Assembly: GCA_951799445.1 (NCBI GenBank)
Contig: OX637288.1
Coordinates: 11,906,501-11,970,500 of the forward strand
Length of the DNA: 64,000 bases
Direction of reading: 5' to 3'
From: Pseudisothecium myosuroides
Taxonomy: Eukaryota; Streptophyta; Bryopsida; Hypnales; Lembophyllaceae
Positions 22,601-33,257 of the stretch are shown piece after piece. The translations under genes were made by a program, and so were the position numbers. The notes beneath the pieces are model-generated. The model searched no databases. It was given only the letters and a program-made list of their open reading frames with translations, and had not been told where the DNA came from. Numbering within the stretch: position 1 is the first letter of the stretch; the number at the start of each line of letters is the position of its first letter.

Positions 22601-23240
22601 CACACGAGAATACAAGGGGGTTGCAGCAACAAGGGTGCTTTCTTGTCGCCCGACGCGACAGTGCGGACTAACTCGCATCCTTTGCTGAAGAGACGAAGAG
22701 ATATGTGAAATTGGTATAACCTGATCAAAAATGTGAAGAGCAGGGAGGAGAGCTCGTTGGAACAGATGAGAATGCAAGGATTTGCAACAACAAGGATACT
22801 TTCTTGTCGCCCGACGCCACAGCGCGGTGCAAGCGCCAGTGAACAGGAGGCCCCGGCTTGTCGACGATCTGCGGCACGGCGGTGTGCAGCGGCGCTTGCA
22901 CGGTGAAGTCCCGCGCGTCGACGACGCTCTCCAAGGGATCGATCCGCTTCTCAAGATATGGAGGCTTGCCTCTGTACTCCCCCCATCGCACGTCCTTGCC
23001 GATCTGCGGTCGCTTCGGAAACCGGAGCACTTTGCTGTTGGGGTACACGTCGGGGCTGAGGTACATGGGCGGCTTCCAGATCCCGTCCTTCTTGTTGCGG
23101 ATGATGTCGCCGTTCTCTTGCCATTGCCCTGGCTGTGTGAAGTCGAAGCCGCCGAAGGGGTCCGGGGGGACGTAGTCGGGATCCGAGGAGCCTCGCTTGT
23201 CCAGCTTCTCCTCCTCGAATTTGGTCAGCCTCCTCGGCAT
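19651..23240 (-). CDS. FAM228-like protein, multi-exon (possible cilium-associated)
   Basis: Proposed exons on the minus strand: 23240-22800, 21148-20884, 20369-20173 and 19854-19651. All junctions are GT-AG and phases agree (0, 1, 0), giving about 368 residues from MPRRLTKFEEEK to KPREMIPE. Exon 2 is charged and coiled-coil-like (MLEQQALRDAKEEAAFQKLM, then KQVAMYKQWERHVYHHIQNQ). Exon 3 has an RRIFRDIINEQYDPFE segment and a LLDPIKHDLEK end. The order 'KxW...HI...', then 'N..xF..xxYDPF', then 'DPxK' resembles my memory of animal FAM228 proteins, a poorly characterised family I associate with ciliated organisms. The first exon (GIWKPPMYLSPDVYPNSK) is not recognised. The start may lie further up, in 24196-24422. 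The coding model is firmer than the family name. Confidence 0.55.
21762..21900. repeat. Minisatellite, about 33-bp unit, in the FAM228-like intron
   Basis: Degenerate copies of CAGCTAATGGAAGCA followed by 'gaagccaagtctttt' occur at 21762, 21795, about 21825 and 21878, the last two diverged. Confidence 0.6.
22540..22830. repeat. Tandem duplication of an exon end and adjoining intron
   Basis: About 22540-22670 and 22690-22830 align: both include 'gagagctc', 'acaagg' and the GC-rich TTTCTTGTCGCCCGACGC block, which codes VASGDKK at the end of the first FAM228-like exon. In the lower-coordinate copy the splice donor GTATCC is changed to GCACCC, so only the higher-coordinate copy can splice normally. 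Confidence 0.65.
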
Positions 23241-24160
23241 CTTGCTTGGTCACGAGGTTAGGGTTGTGACTGGTGATGATCTCGTGTGTTCATGAATTGA
23301 TCAACTGCCTCTGCTGCCACACCTCCAATCCGGTTTGCACTGTCTGCCGCATAGTATGGCCTAAAAAAACTCACTCACCAATCGCAGGTTACTGAATATT
23401 TGCTGCAATTTTGATGGTCGCTCAAGCGTCCACAATGCTGCATTGATCTTCGTTTCGGTAATTGAAGCAGACGCATCGATGGATCGTAACACTTCCAGTG
23501 TATATTTCAGGTCATGGATAGTAACGCTTTCACTTTCTCTTCCTCATATTTTGTCAGGCTCCTCGGCATCTTGGTTGTTCACGAGTTTAGGGTTGTGATA
23601 GGTGATCATGATTTGGTGTTTCACCGAGGTCCGGAATTGATCAACCGCCTCTCCTGCCACACCTTCAATTCAATCCGAGTTGCAATGTCTGTCACATTGT
23701 AAGACCCGGGTAAACTCACTCATCAGGTTGCTGAATTTGCTGCAATTTTGATGGTCGCTAAGGAGTCAGCAAATGTTGCATTGATCTTTGAATCATTGTA
23801 ATTGAAGCAGACGCATCGATGGAGAGTAACACTTCCAGTTTATATTTTTAATAGTAACTCTTAAAATTTCTCCTCCTCGTGTGTTGTGAACCTCGTCGGC
23901 ATCTTGTCTTGATTGTTCTACGGTCAGGGTTGATTATGCTTCAGTGTGCTTACCAAGGTCAGAAATGCGATGATGATGCGCCGTTTCCGCAGCTGCCTCA
24001 GCTTCAACGGGCCAACCGCATTGTAAGGCCTGGGTAAACTCACGCACCAGTCGCAGGTAACTGAATCTGATGCAGTTTTTGATGGTCTCTCTCTGGATTC
24101 AGCTATGGTATTATCGTCTTCGTTGCGGCAAATTGAAGCAGGATGCGCATTAACACTTCG
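23205..24160. repeat. Three tandem copies (about 320 bp) of an exon start plus upstream sequence
   Basis: Copies begin near 23205, 23536 and 23871. Each carries the start of the FAM228-like exon in reverse (the string coding MPRRLTKFEEE is degraded to MPRSLTKYEEE in copy 2 and worse in copy 3). Then follow 'ttagggttgtga', 'gatcaac', 'aaactcactca', 'ttttgatggtc' and 'gaagcagacgcatcgatgga' in the same order. Copies 2 and 3 are not coding. Confidence 0.75.
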
Positions 24161-24195
24161 ATTAGAGCGGGTCCGGATCGGAAAGCATACCCTAC

Positions 24196-24422
24196 GAATA
24201 GCCTAAGAACTTCTTCGCCTTGGGACTCCAGTTTGCTGCCCATGGTCGATCGAAAATCTTGGCGAATTCCATGTGTTCTTTCTCAGATTGCTCCCTGGAT
24301 TTCTTGCGTGGCAGGGGTTTCGGTGCAGCTGGTCTCTCGGGCTCCTTCTCTGGTTCATCTTCTTCAGACTCCTCTTGCTCTTCGACCTTCTCGGCCTCCG
24401 CTTGCTCCTTGGTCTCAGACAT
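24196..24422 (-). CDS. Candidate 5' exon, acidic/lysine-rich (may belong to FAM228-like gene)
   Basis: It begins MSETKEQAEAEKVEEQEESE and ends FDRPWAANWSPKAKKFLGYS. The frame stops at 24192, but a donor at 24195 (GTAGGG) leaves phase 2. An acceptor at 23245 would add one C before AAG ATG and join in frame to MPRRLTKFEEEK. The acceptor is weak and not pyrimidine-rich. Alternatively it is a separate 76-residue gene or a 5' relic. Low-complexity acidic composition gives no function. Confidence 0.4.
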
Positions 24423-25666
24423 CGTAATCAATGCGAGCTCGGAGAATTCAAGGTACGAATTAATGAACACCCTGCTGTCAAGGCTCGATCGATTTCGAGA
24501 TTGGGACAAAACTGTGTTGCGATTGATTCTCTGCGGCCAATGAGACTTCCGGTTGAATCGTTATGCTCCTATATCTGACGCACATATACAACAGCTTGAT
24601 TTAACAGTGTAACCGAGTCTACGAAACTGAAAGATACGACTTTTGATATGCACCTGATCGAAGCTATGGTTGGCATTTTGCAAATCACGAGAAAATCCGT
24701 ACCAAGACTTCTATGCCAGTAAAAAACACATAGAATCCCGTAATGATAGATAGAAATCAAAAGCGTGACATGCGCAGCGAGGTACAAATGCTTAAAGAAA
24801 GAAAAGAAAAGAGTACCACAAGAATCACATCCACGCAAGAGAATCAGAAGATACTGTAACTGTAATCGTCTCCGCAAATATCTACAAGAGGTCGCTGAAG
24901 ATCTGAGTCCTGGCGACGGAGAGGAATGCAAAGTGAGAAGACCAGTGAGGAGCCCTTAACTCATGAAGAACTTCTTGTGATAGTTCATAGTAACTGTCTG
25001 CCGAAATTCCTGGGAGCGAAAATAAAGATTGAAACGGTCACTGCGTACACACCAATCTCCGTTCCAACAACTGATTTACGAATGGGAAAGCTCCAGAGCA
25101 GACTCTTATCTACCAGTTGTGTTTGTAACCGCCAGTGTCACAGCGTTTGGACAGAGCCCCACAACTTTCGTGGTCGTAACTTTCTTCACTCTCCATCTCC
25201 GAATGTGAAGGCACACACACTGTGCCTGACGGGGACTGAGTGCACCGATGTCTGGAAAAAGTCGAAGAAAACCCGCAGGCATGCAGGAACCATACAGACC
25301 CAACCAACTCATGTGCATTGCTCGCCCTTCACGTACATTGTGCGCTTCTGGCCCTCGTTGTCACAACCATCGTCACTTACTGCACGAAAACTCGAGTGCT
25401 TGGTTCGTACTTCCCAGTAGGTTAAACTCACGACGTCTTCATTCTCCTCTTCGCTTCTCTCACTCTACCATGTAGTGGCTTGTTTTCGGGAGGGTATCTT
25501 GGGTAGAGAGTTTTTGACAATTCCAAAAGACGGGGAACGTTGTGCAATCTGTAGGTGAGAGACAGAGAGAGACAGAGAGGGAAGAGACTGGGTTAGTTGG
25601 TGCTAGAGTGGGTTAGTTGGTGCGAGAGTGGGTTAGTGATCCAGCGAAGAGATTAATTGTAGCGGC
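24423..25666. other. Intergenic region without recognised gene
   Basis: Overlapping open frames (for example 24926-25420) have no family resemblance. A GAGACAGAGAGAGACAGAGA purine tract and two copies of 'gtgggttagttggtg' (about 25587-25625) lie upstream of the methyltransferase pseudogene and may belong to its old 5' region. Confidence 0.4.
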
Positions 25667-26722
25667 ATGGCCACAACTGCTGCTTCTCGTGCTGCGACAG
25701 CGGCGTCATCATCGTTGATGCAGTCACGGAAATACTACAACCCGAGGACGACGCCAGCGTCTTCTTCAGCCGCAGCTGCTGGTTTGGGGACTTGCTCGTC
25801 CCTTCAGTCGGTTGCAAGCAAAGCTTTCAATGCAGAGCTCAGTCGAGCGTCGAATTTGGGCGCCAGGAGGGGGTCTGCTCGGATCTGAACGACCGGAGCC
25901 TCATCGTGGTGGACGTCGGCGGGGGGACGGGCTTCACCACCTTGGGCATTGTCAAGACCGTCGACGCTAAGAATGTCACCATTCTGGACCAGTCGCCTCA
26001 CCAGCTCGCCAAGGCGCCGCTCAAGGAATGCAAGACCGTGGAGGATGATGCTGAGGATTTGTGCTTTCCCATGGGCTACGCTGATCGCTGCATCTCTGCT
26101 GGAGGGAACGCATTCTCCTCCTCGCTCATGAATTGAGGGTCTGGAACTGAGGAGGAGAATTGAAGAGCAAATGGTGAATGCACTGCGTCAATGGTGATCG
26201 ACGGATTCGTGTAAATTGCCGAATGCGTATGTTGAATCAGGGCTGGAAGTCGTGCAGTAGAATTGCAGTGCAAATTGTGATTGTGCATCAATGGTGGATG
26301 ACTCGTCCGTTCCTCACAAATTCCCGAATGCTCAAGGAATTAAGGTTTGACAGTGGGCAGTAGAATCGTAGTGCAAATAGTGTCTCTGCAGCATCAATGT
26401 CGTCTAACTCGTCCGTAACTCGCAATCCCAGATCGATGCTCATGAAATTAGAGTTTGAAATTGTGTAGTAGTGCCAATTGTCGCTCTGCAGCATCAATGC
26501 TGCCTGAGTCGTCTGTTCCTCGCAATCCCCACATGTTCATCGAATTCGGATCCCCTGCAGAAGGGGCCAAAAGCGGAGGACGTGAGACGGCCCTGGAGCC
26601 CGTTCTCCTTCGCGTATCGGTTCGTTGTTGGGGGGTGGCTTCGCTGTACTACGTGCGGGTGCCCATATATATGTGACTCAAGAATCTTGTACGTAGTAGT
26701 ACCGAAGGATCAACCCATTTGA
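25667..26722 (+). pseudogene. Decayed MPBQ/MSBQ methyltransferase (tocopherol/plastoquinone pathway) pseudogene
   Basis: The 5' part codes a Ser/Ala-rich transit-peptide-like start (MATTAASRAATAASSSLMQS). After a frame change, VVDVGGGTGFTTLGIVKT and KNVTILDQSPHQLAKA match motif I and following sequence of plant MPBQ/MSBQ methyltransferases (VTE3, the 37-kDa inner-envelope protein), then DRCISAGG. Next come a stop and about 0.4 kb of tandem repeats. The family C-terminus reappears out of frame (GPKAEDVRRP..PFSF, PIYM, then VPKDQPI ending at 26722). The segment between transit peptide and motif I and the central catalytic domain are missing. The intact enzyme methylates plastoquinone and tocopherol precursors. 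The pseudogene shows that a working copy existed or exists elsewhere. Confidence 0.85.
26168..26540. repeat. Four degenerate 101-103-bp tandem repeats inside the pseudogene
   Basis: Units start near 26168, 26269, 26370 and 26472. They share 'gcatcaatg', 'ctcgtccgt', 'cgcaatcc', 'gaatt', 'tttga' and 'gcagtagaat' in order. They occupy the place of the methyltransferase core and may come from an intron. Confidence 0.65.
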
Positions 26723-26729
26723 GGAGCAT

Positions 26730-27300
26730 CAGGTCTCGTGAGCTTGGAAGCGCGGTGAAGGCCGGTTTGCGAGTTAGTTGTTCACCGTACTGGCGAGGTA
26801 ACGTCTACTAGCTGTCAAAGGTCTCGTTTGCAGCAGATTAGAGGAAGCAACGCATTTGAAAATCGTCACCTCGTGAGCTTGTAAGCTCGGTGAACACCGG
26901 TTGTGAGTTGGCTTCAGCTTCTTACTTTGGAGGTAACGTATGCTGTCAAGGTCCCGTTTATAGCAGAGTAGAGGTAGCAATGCATTTGAAAATCGTCACC
27001 TCGTGAGCTTGTAAGCCCAGTGAGCACCGGAGTGAGTTGAATTTAAATTCATATTTGAGGTTACAATGTAGTTTTTTAAGCTCCCATTTGTAGCAGATCG
27101 AAGGTAACCGAATTGGTCCATGTCGATAGCTTTTAATTATTCCTGAGTTACCGAGTGCTGGTACAGTAGTAACTGTCCCCATCTTGTGAGCTTGTGCGCT
27201 CGTGCAGGAGTTGACTTCAGCTTTGTATTTCAGGTTATGTATGCCGTCGAGGTCCAGTTTGTAGCAGATCAGAGGTAACTGAATTGGTCCATCTCAACAA
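26730..27300. repeat. Four degenerate about 130-bp tandem repeats
   Basis: Copies near 26730, 26868, 26999 and 27183 share CTCGTGAGCTTGTAAGC, then 'caccgg', 'gagttg', 'gaggtaacg', 'gtcaaggtc' and 'tgtagcagat'. They lie directly after the pseudogene. No coding. Confidence 0.7.
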
Positions 27301-27762
27301 CTTTTGTTAGTTAGTTGCCGAGTGCTAATCAACCAAGAAGGGCTACAGATCTATTGTTTCTTCATAGGAGATAGAAATTTTGGCTCCCTTTCGGGACTTT
27401 GTGATTTTGATTTCGCACATGGCATTTCATGTCGTTTTTTTCAATGAGGAGGTTCGTAGTTCTGGTGCTTCGTACAGTGCATACCATAGCTTATACCGGG
27501 ATTCGTCACCAAAAACAAGTGCCATGTCTGATTGGCTACGGTAGTTAATAGCCCTGTTTTAAGCCACAAATTTGGTATCCGATTGTATCCTTCTGTTGTT
27601 TACAATCATCTTCTCGTGAACTTGCACATACGTTTGGCCTTCAGATGCGTGGTGTCGTGAAAAATAGATTCCAGAGCCGAGATGCTTGTGACAAGTGCCT
27701 GGAAAGAGTGTTCTCGGTAATCGTTATACCTGATGTGTGAATTGAATCAAGACCGTAAGTAT

Positions 27763-28010
27763 CTACACAAAATAGTGAAATTAGGTTGCCCCTCACTAAT
27801 TTCTTGACATTCTACACTTATTTATTGTTCCTCTACAAAAATGCACTACTTTTGAATGAAATATTGTTGTAATTGGGGCTCATGAACCTCCGTGTGTACA
27901 AACAGAAATATTTCTAGAAATATTTCTTGACTTTGATGGCTTGTAAAGTAACTTTTTTGAAGTAAGGCAACCTAATTGTTAAGGCAACCTAATTTCACTA
28001 TTTTGTGTAG
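27763..28010. repeat. Foldback sequence with perfect 28-bp terminal inverted repeats
   Basis: 27763-27790 (CTACACAAAATAGTGAAATT...) and 27983-28010 are exact reverse complements; a partial extra copy (GGCAACCTAATT) precedes the right arm at 27966. It is 248 bp overall. No clear target duplication. Probably a small MITE or solo foldback. Confidence 0.7.
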
Positions 28011-28397
28011 GCCATGGTTTCCTGCACTAAGGTAGGACCACCTATACCTAATCAAATAAGCGATTACAGAATAGATGAGCAGCAAAGTGAGGCAATGGAA
28101 ATTTTTCTCATGTAGACAGATAAAAAATATTAGGACTCTGAATTTTTTGTAATTTTTTTTGTCAAAATTGAAATTACTATGAATTTTGGGAGGCAAAAAG
28201 TGCTCGGAATCCATTGTCAATGTCTAGAGTCTTCCAATTCCGATCATAGCCAAACTGCTTTCCCACTCACTACTTCCTACTATCTGGTTCATTGTTTCTT
28301 GTGCACTTTGGAACATGTGTCATGACCTTAATCGTCCCAACCATGAAAAAGAGAAAACAACATTCCAAGTTTGGGCACCTTCCTTGGTCTGAAATAG

Positions 28398-28740
28398 TGC
28401 ATCCTACAAGTTCCCCATGGCTCCTTGATTTGGAATGGGTGGTTCTACCTTAGCTCGATGAGAATTTGGTTTGGATGGAAGCATTTTGGAGGGATTTGAT
28501 ATTACAATAAGGGCCACTCTACACTTGAAGGCCAGGCCAATTCTCCTTCAAGCTAATTGTACAAAAATAATGCATCCTACAAGTTGTCCATGGCTCCTTG
28601 ATCTGGAATGGATGGTTCTACCTTAGCTCGATGAGAATTTGGTTTGGATGGAAGCATTTTGGGGGGATTTGATATTACAATAAGGGCCACTCTACACTTG
28701 AAGGCCGAGCCAATTCTCCTTCAAGCCGATTGTACAAAAT
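28398..28740. repeat. Near-identical 173-bp tandem duplication
   Basis: Copies start at 28398 and 28571 (TGCATCCTACAAGTT) and differ at only a handful of bases, so the event is recent. Diverged relatives of the tail ('ggccaggtcaattc') continue to about 28915. Confidence 0.85.
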
Positions 28741-29367
28741 TTTAGGCCCTTTTGGGCTAAAGGTCATCCTCAACTACTCATTAGAATAAGATTATAATGG
28801 GGGTCAATTCTCCCATATGTAAAATTAGAAAATTTTAGCTCCTTTCTCTCTTTTTTCAAGGTCGTTTTATATCTAGAGGCCAGGTCAATTCCCCTTGAGG
28901 TCAATTGCACAAAATCCAGCAAATTTGATTTGTTGAAAAAAATAATATTTTATAAGAAAAGTTTTTTCAATTGAAATTTGATGTTGGCCTTGAGACCAAG
29001 AATTAGCCTCCCATTTTTAGTGCACTCAATTCAACAAGCTTGGGCCATGTTAGATTATGTCTTTTTTTAATAAAAAATTCATTCCACCAAATTGGCTTGG
29101 TCCCTGGGGATAAAGTGGTTGGAATTGATTTTAGCCTTTTGTCCAATCAAAAGTCAAGATTTGGAGCCTCTGACACAACAAATTGGCCCGGCCTCCAAAT
29201 ATAAAGCAGCCCTAATACAGAACTCGAGGAAATATAAGGTAGACTAGCCCATTTCCACCAATTGCCTAATTAGGGCATGCTACTTTTGGCCCTACTCTGT
29301 CCCAAAATTCAATCCAAAACAGTTCATTTTCTGACAAAATCACTACGTTATGCCAATAAGATGTAAT
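28741..29367. other. AT-rich spacer
   Basis: Several degraded 'aggccaggtcaattcnccttgagg' strings related to the preceding repeat; no gene. Confidence 0.4.
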
Positions 29368-30211
29368 GGGTGATTGCAAGAAACACTTGTACTATTTGTT
29401 GCGTTTTGTATTTTTGGACTTTTAGTACTTTTAGTACTGTGAGTCACCTTCAATACTATTGAAGGCATGGAATATAAAATTTGAATGGTCAATTGGATTA
29501 CAAATTTACTATTTTGACAATATGTGATGTTCATCATTGGATGACAAAAATGGATGAAAATATTTAATTTTCCATTAAAAAACAATTTGCATTGACAGAT
29601 AGAAGGTATTGCAAGTCCCAGTAGTACTATTGAGTCTTTTTGTGTACCTTGAAGTACTATTTTGAGCCACATGCTACAATTTACCTTAGAAAATGAGACT
29701 TTCACATTTCTATTTTTGAAAATTAGGAAACGAATTTGAAAAATTTATTTGAAAAATGGCCATTGTTGCCAACTAAGAGCAAAGTAGGAAGATCAAAGTT
29801 AGAACCAAAAAAACATTTTTAATTCAGTATAAATTTAACTTGAATATAGCACAATTTAGGCCAATATAAAACACCCTTGGAAAATGTTTTTGAAAATCTC
29901 TCTCTTGAAAAGGTGTATTTCTATTAGAAGAGCTAGCCTACCAAATTTGATGTTGTAACTCTTCAAAAAAGGTACTTGATAGTACTAAAAAACACCAAAA
30001 CCGCATGTGTGATATATATTCAAAATTCAGTTTAACCTACTAAATTAATTTTGAAAAAATTGAAATAATTCAAGCGCATTTTCTATTGCTATAGGAAGCT
30101 AGTATTTGAATTTCATGTTCATTCAATAATTTTCGCAATATTTATAGCACAAAACAACTTCCGCATTGAACTTGTGACGGAAAATAGTACAAGTGTTTCT
30201 TGCAATCACCC
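29368..30211. mobile_element. GGGTGATTGCAAGAAA-TIR element with 4-bp TSD (copy S3)
   Basis: Termini GGGTGATTGCAAGAAACACT and TTTCTTGCAATCACCC. A direct TAAT lies at 29364-29367 and 30212-30215. It is 844 bp, the longest copy. No coding region. Confidence 0.82.
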
Positions 30212-30507
30212 TAATGTGTCAATATTTTATTGGTGAATACTTAAGTGCCATTAGATACATGGAAAGGTGGTAATAGATTGTTTTTAGGACGTTTATAACT
30301 CCACTCTATGAGTAGTTTTGTAATTTTAGGGCAAACCACTTCAAAAATTTACAAAAACTACAATTTTAATTAGAAAATTTTAATTCCACTTGGTTTGATT
30401 TTTTAAACAAGCACACACCTCTAAAAAATATGTGTTCCTTTTGAAGTTGACCCCAAGATATTCAAATTGTTAGTTACATGGTAATAAGCTTTTTTTTATC
30501 TAAAAGG

Positions 30508-30792
30508 CATTAGATGAGATTTCAGCCTTGTGGAGGGCTGCGTGTTCCCAGCCTATGGGAACTGCCGAATTTAGGGCCGTGGCAGCTCGCTGACGTGGCC
30601 GAGCAATTGCCACGTCGGAAATTTTTTTTTTTTTTTTCTGTTTTTTTTTTCATTTCAAGACCAAATTTTTTTTTTTTTTTTTTTTTGAAATGTTTTTGTC
30701 GGGAATTGCTGTTCCCTGAAACTGTGGGGGAGGGACCAGCGTCGGGAACGGGCTTGAAACGGCCCTCCCGACCCTCCAAAACCCATCTAATG
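30508..30792. mobile_element. MITE with CATTAGATGRG ends
   Basis: Left CATTAGATGAGATTT and right (inverse) CATTAGATGGGTTTT. The inside contains 'gctgacgtggccgag' and long A/T runs that look like T-rich frames on the plus strand. A relative lies at 41948-42254. No convincing target duplication. Confidence 0.55.
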
Positions 30793-31323
30793 GTTAAATT
30801 TCTCTTCAAATCACTACCTTATGTGCGGTTCAGATTTGTTAAGCCTCATAAGAAATCATTTTTTTATTGGTTGAATTTTTATTTATTAACTTGATTTAGA
30901 ATTTTTGGAAGTTCATTTTACAGTTTCAAAGTATTTTGTGACCTTTGGTACGGTTCAAAATATTTTGTGATCTTTACTAGTACTTTCAGCTTTACCAATA
31001 TGCAAGGCTTCACTGATACTTGCAACTTTATCGGTACTGTACTTACAAATTGGTCTTTTTGATTATTTTGAGGATTAAGATTATTTTCATTAATATTTTC
31101 TACACTTTTCAATTAAGCCACGTTTCAATTTTTGAAACTTTTATTGGATGCCACATTTAATTACATTTTGAATTATTTTTTAATGATTCCAACCCTAACG
31201 TACAGTCCTCTAGTAACTTCATTTGAAAATACAATGGGAATTCAAAAAGAAGAGTGAGACTACCTATATCCAGAACCAGAAAAAAATTGCGCTTTTCGAG
31301 GGGGATTGCTCAACAGGTTTTTT
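30793..31323. other. AT-rich spacer
   Basis: Nothing recognisable beyond scattered 'ttttgtgacctttggtac' near-repeats at about 30937-30985. Confidence 0.4.
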
Positions 31324-32254
31324 TTAACCCCTAAAGCACTGGACGTGCTTTTTTGAGAACATAGCTTCTTAGGGCAGCTCACTACAAGCAGAGTTTTTAT
31401 TTTTTTTCTTTGAAATTTTCACACAACATTTTTCCACGGAGTAGCTTTAAGGCCCAACAATTTTCATAACTTTTGACTACATGGTTAAAAAGTTATTGCA
31501 TGATATGTAATTTGCATTAGTCAGCGGGCAGCCTAGGCAGCTCAAAAAAATTCTTTAAAAATCACTTTTTAAAAAAATAAAAATTTGAAATTGGTTCTTT
31601 AGATTTGTATGTATGTTAACGTTTTGAATCATTCTATTTGGAATAATGAGTCAAAAGTTATGAGGATTCATAGTTTGAGGGTAGTTATGGAATCTCTACT
31701 CTAAAATAAAGTTTGAAGTCCTTTATTTAACTCCATTTTCAATATTTTTGAAAAAAAATAAAAACATTGGGTGTAGATTGTTTACTACAACAATACAACC
31801 GTTGGGATTGTCATTTTTCAACTCTATAAATAAATTCTTAACAATTTAGTGTTTTGAATCATTCTCCACCTCTTCCTACTTACTATTTTTTTCCTATATG
31901 TTGTACGCTTCCGAATGATTTGAAAATTTTCAAGCATGTAGCCAACTTGCCTTGAAGAATGAATCTAAAGAGTAACCATAAATTTCGGGAGTGCTATTTT
32001 GTGAGCTTTGGAGCGTAAGCCCAAGAGCCCGAGAGCGTGTGAGCCTTCAATTTTTGGCACAATTTTTTGTAACTTTCAGGGTTTAGACCTATGACTGTGG
32101 TTTAGGAATAGAGAACCTTTACAACTAGTGAATTTTAAAAAATGTGTCAGTTGGCTTGAAATAGAGTTGAGACACTTCAAATGTTTTCCAAACACCTTAT
32201 CTATATACCCTATTCATTTTTTATTTTTTTATTCTTAGTGATGACTCTATCACC

Positions 32255-33130
32255 TCTAGAGAATCAAAGACCCCTCTCAGCACAAAGAAGACCCTTGGGA
32301 GGTATGGAGGTTGGGACTTCAAAATTTTTTTTTTTTTTTTTTCAATTTTTCTTTTGTGTTGAGATTTCATCACCCTCCAAAAGCCCCTTGAAGGATTTGG
32401 AAATTGGGACTCTCAAAACTATTTATTTTTTATTTAAAAAAATTTATTTAAAATTTGCAACTTCATCACCCTGAGAACCCCTCTTGTTACCGAGAGACCT
32501 TTTGGAGTTCGGAGTTTGAGACTCTCAATTTGTTTATTTAGTTTTTAGTTTTCTAGTTTTTAAAAAAAAATTGCAACTTTGTGACCCTGAGAAACCCCTC
32601 TCGGTACCCAGAGACCCCTTCCCGAGCCCCTTCCAGAGTTAGGGGTTTGGAACTCTGCAAAAAAAAAGATTTTTTTAATTTTTTCCATTTTTTTCCGCAA
32701 CTTCGTGACTCCTTGAAACCCCTCTCGGTAGCGAGAGCCCCCTCCCGAGGTTTGAAGTTTGGGACTTCAAAAAAAAAAAAAAAAAAAATTTTTTTTTTTT
32801 TTTTCAAATTTTTTTTTGCAACTTTGTGACCTCGAGAAACCCCTCTCGGTACCAAGAGATCCCTTCCGGAGTCACAAAGTTGCAAAAAAAAAATTTGAAA
32901 AAAAAAAAAAAAAAAAAAAAAAAATTCTTTCAAATTTTTTTTCCCGCAACTTTGTAACCCTAAGAAAACCCTCTCGGTAGCGAGAGACTCTTTCCCAGAT
33001 TTGGGGTTTGGGACTTTCAGAAAAAAGGAAAAAAAAAAACAAAAAAAAAAAACTTATTTTTTTTCAAATTTTTTTTGTGCAACTTTGTCATCCCAAGAAA
33101 TCCTTCTTGATACTAAAAGATCCCTTCTTG
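32255..33130. repeat. Minisatellite with CTCTCGGTACCGAGAG-type core and A/T tracts
   Basis: Eight units of about 95-130 bp begin near 32258, 32370, 32466, 32582, 32706, 32828, 32957 and 33088. A typical unit reads 'gcaactttgtgaccctgag', 'aaacccctctcggtaccgag', 'agaccccttcc', 'ggggtttgggact', then A and T runs of 10-25 bases. The longest runs fall in 32768-32820 and 32885-32945. Open frames rich in Phe or Lys here are artefacts of these runs. Confidence 0.8.
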
Positions 33131-33199
33131 GGCTCAAGGGCGGTTAAAATTGTCTCCCTCCAAAGGACCAAGCCAAGTGCGTTGGGCGTGTTGACAAGT

Positions 33200-33257
33200 T
33201 TCCACGGTCATAGGTCCACGATCATAGGTCCACGGTCATAGGTCCACAGTCATAGGG
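33200..33257. repeat. Four tandem 15-bp units
   Basis: GGTCATAGGTCCACG repeats four times with one- or two-base changes, at the edge of the minisatellite. Confidence 0.8.

Noticed and set aside
22800..22850. Ankyrin repeat suggested by LHRAVASGD
   Set aside because: Only the beginning resembles an ankyrin repeat; no helix pair or further repeats follow in the next exon.
22725..23240. Calreticulin/calnexin P-domain in exon 1 of the FAM228-like gene (GIWKPPM)
   Set aside because: Only a single WKPPM-like phrase matches; the repeated proline/aspartate motif structure of the P-domain is absent.
24926..25420. 164-codon plus-strand frame
   Set aside because: No recognisable domain; overlapping frames on both strands look accidental.
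30514..33241. Open frames rich in Phe or Lys (for example 30514-30894, 32553-32933)
   Set aside because: They are produced by long T or A runs in a MITE and a minisatellite, read in both strands; no protein character.
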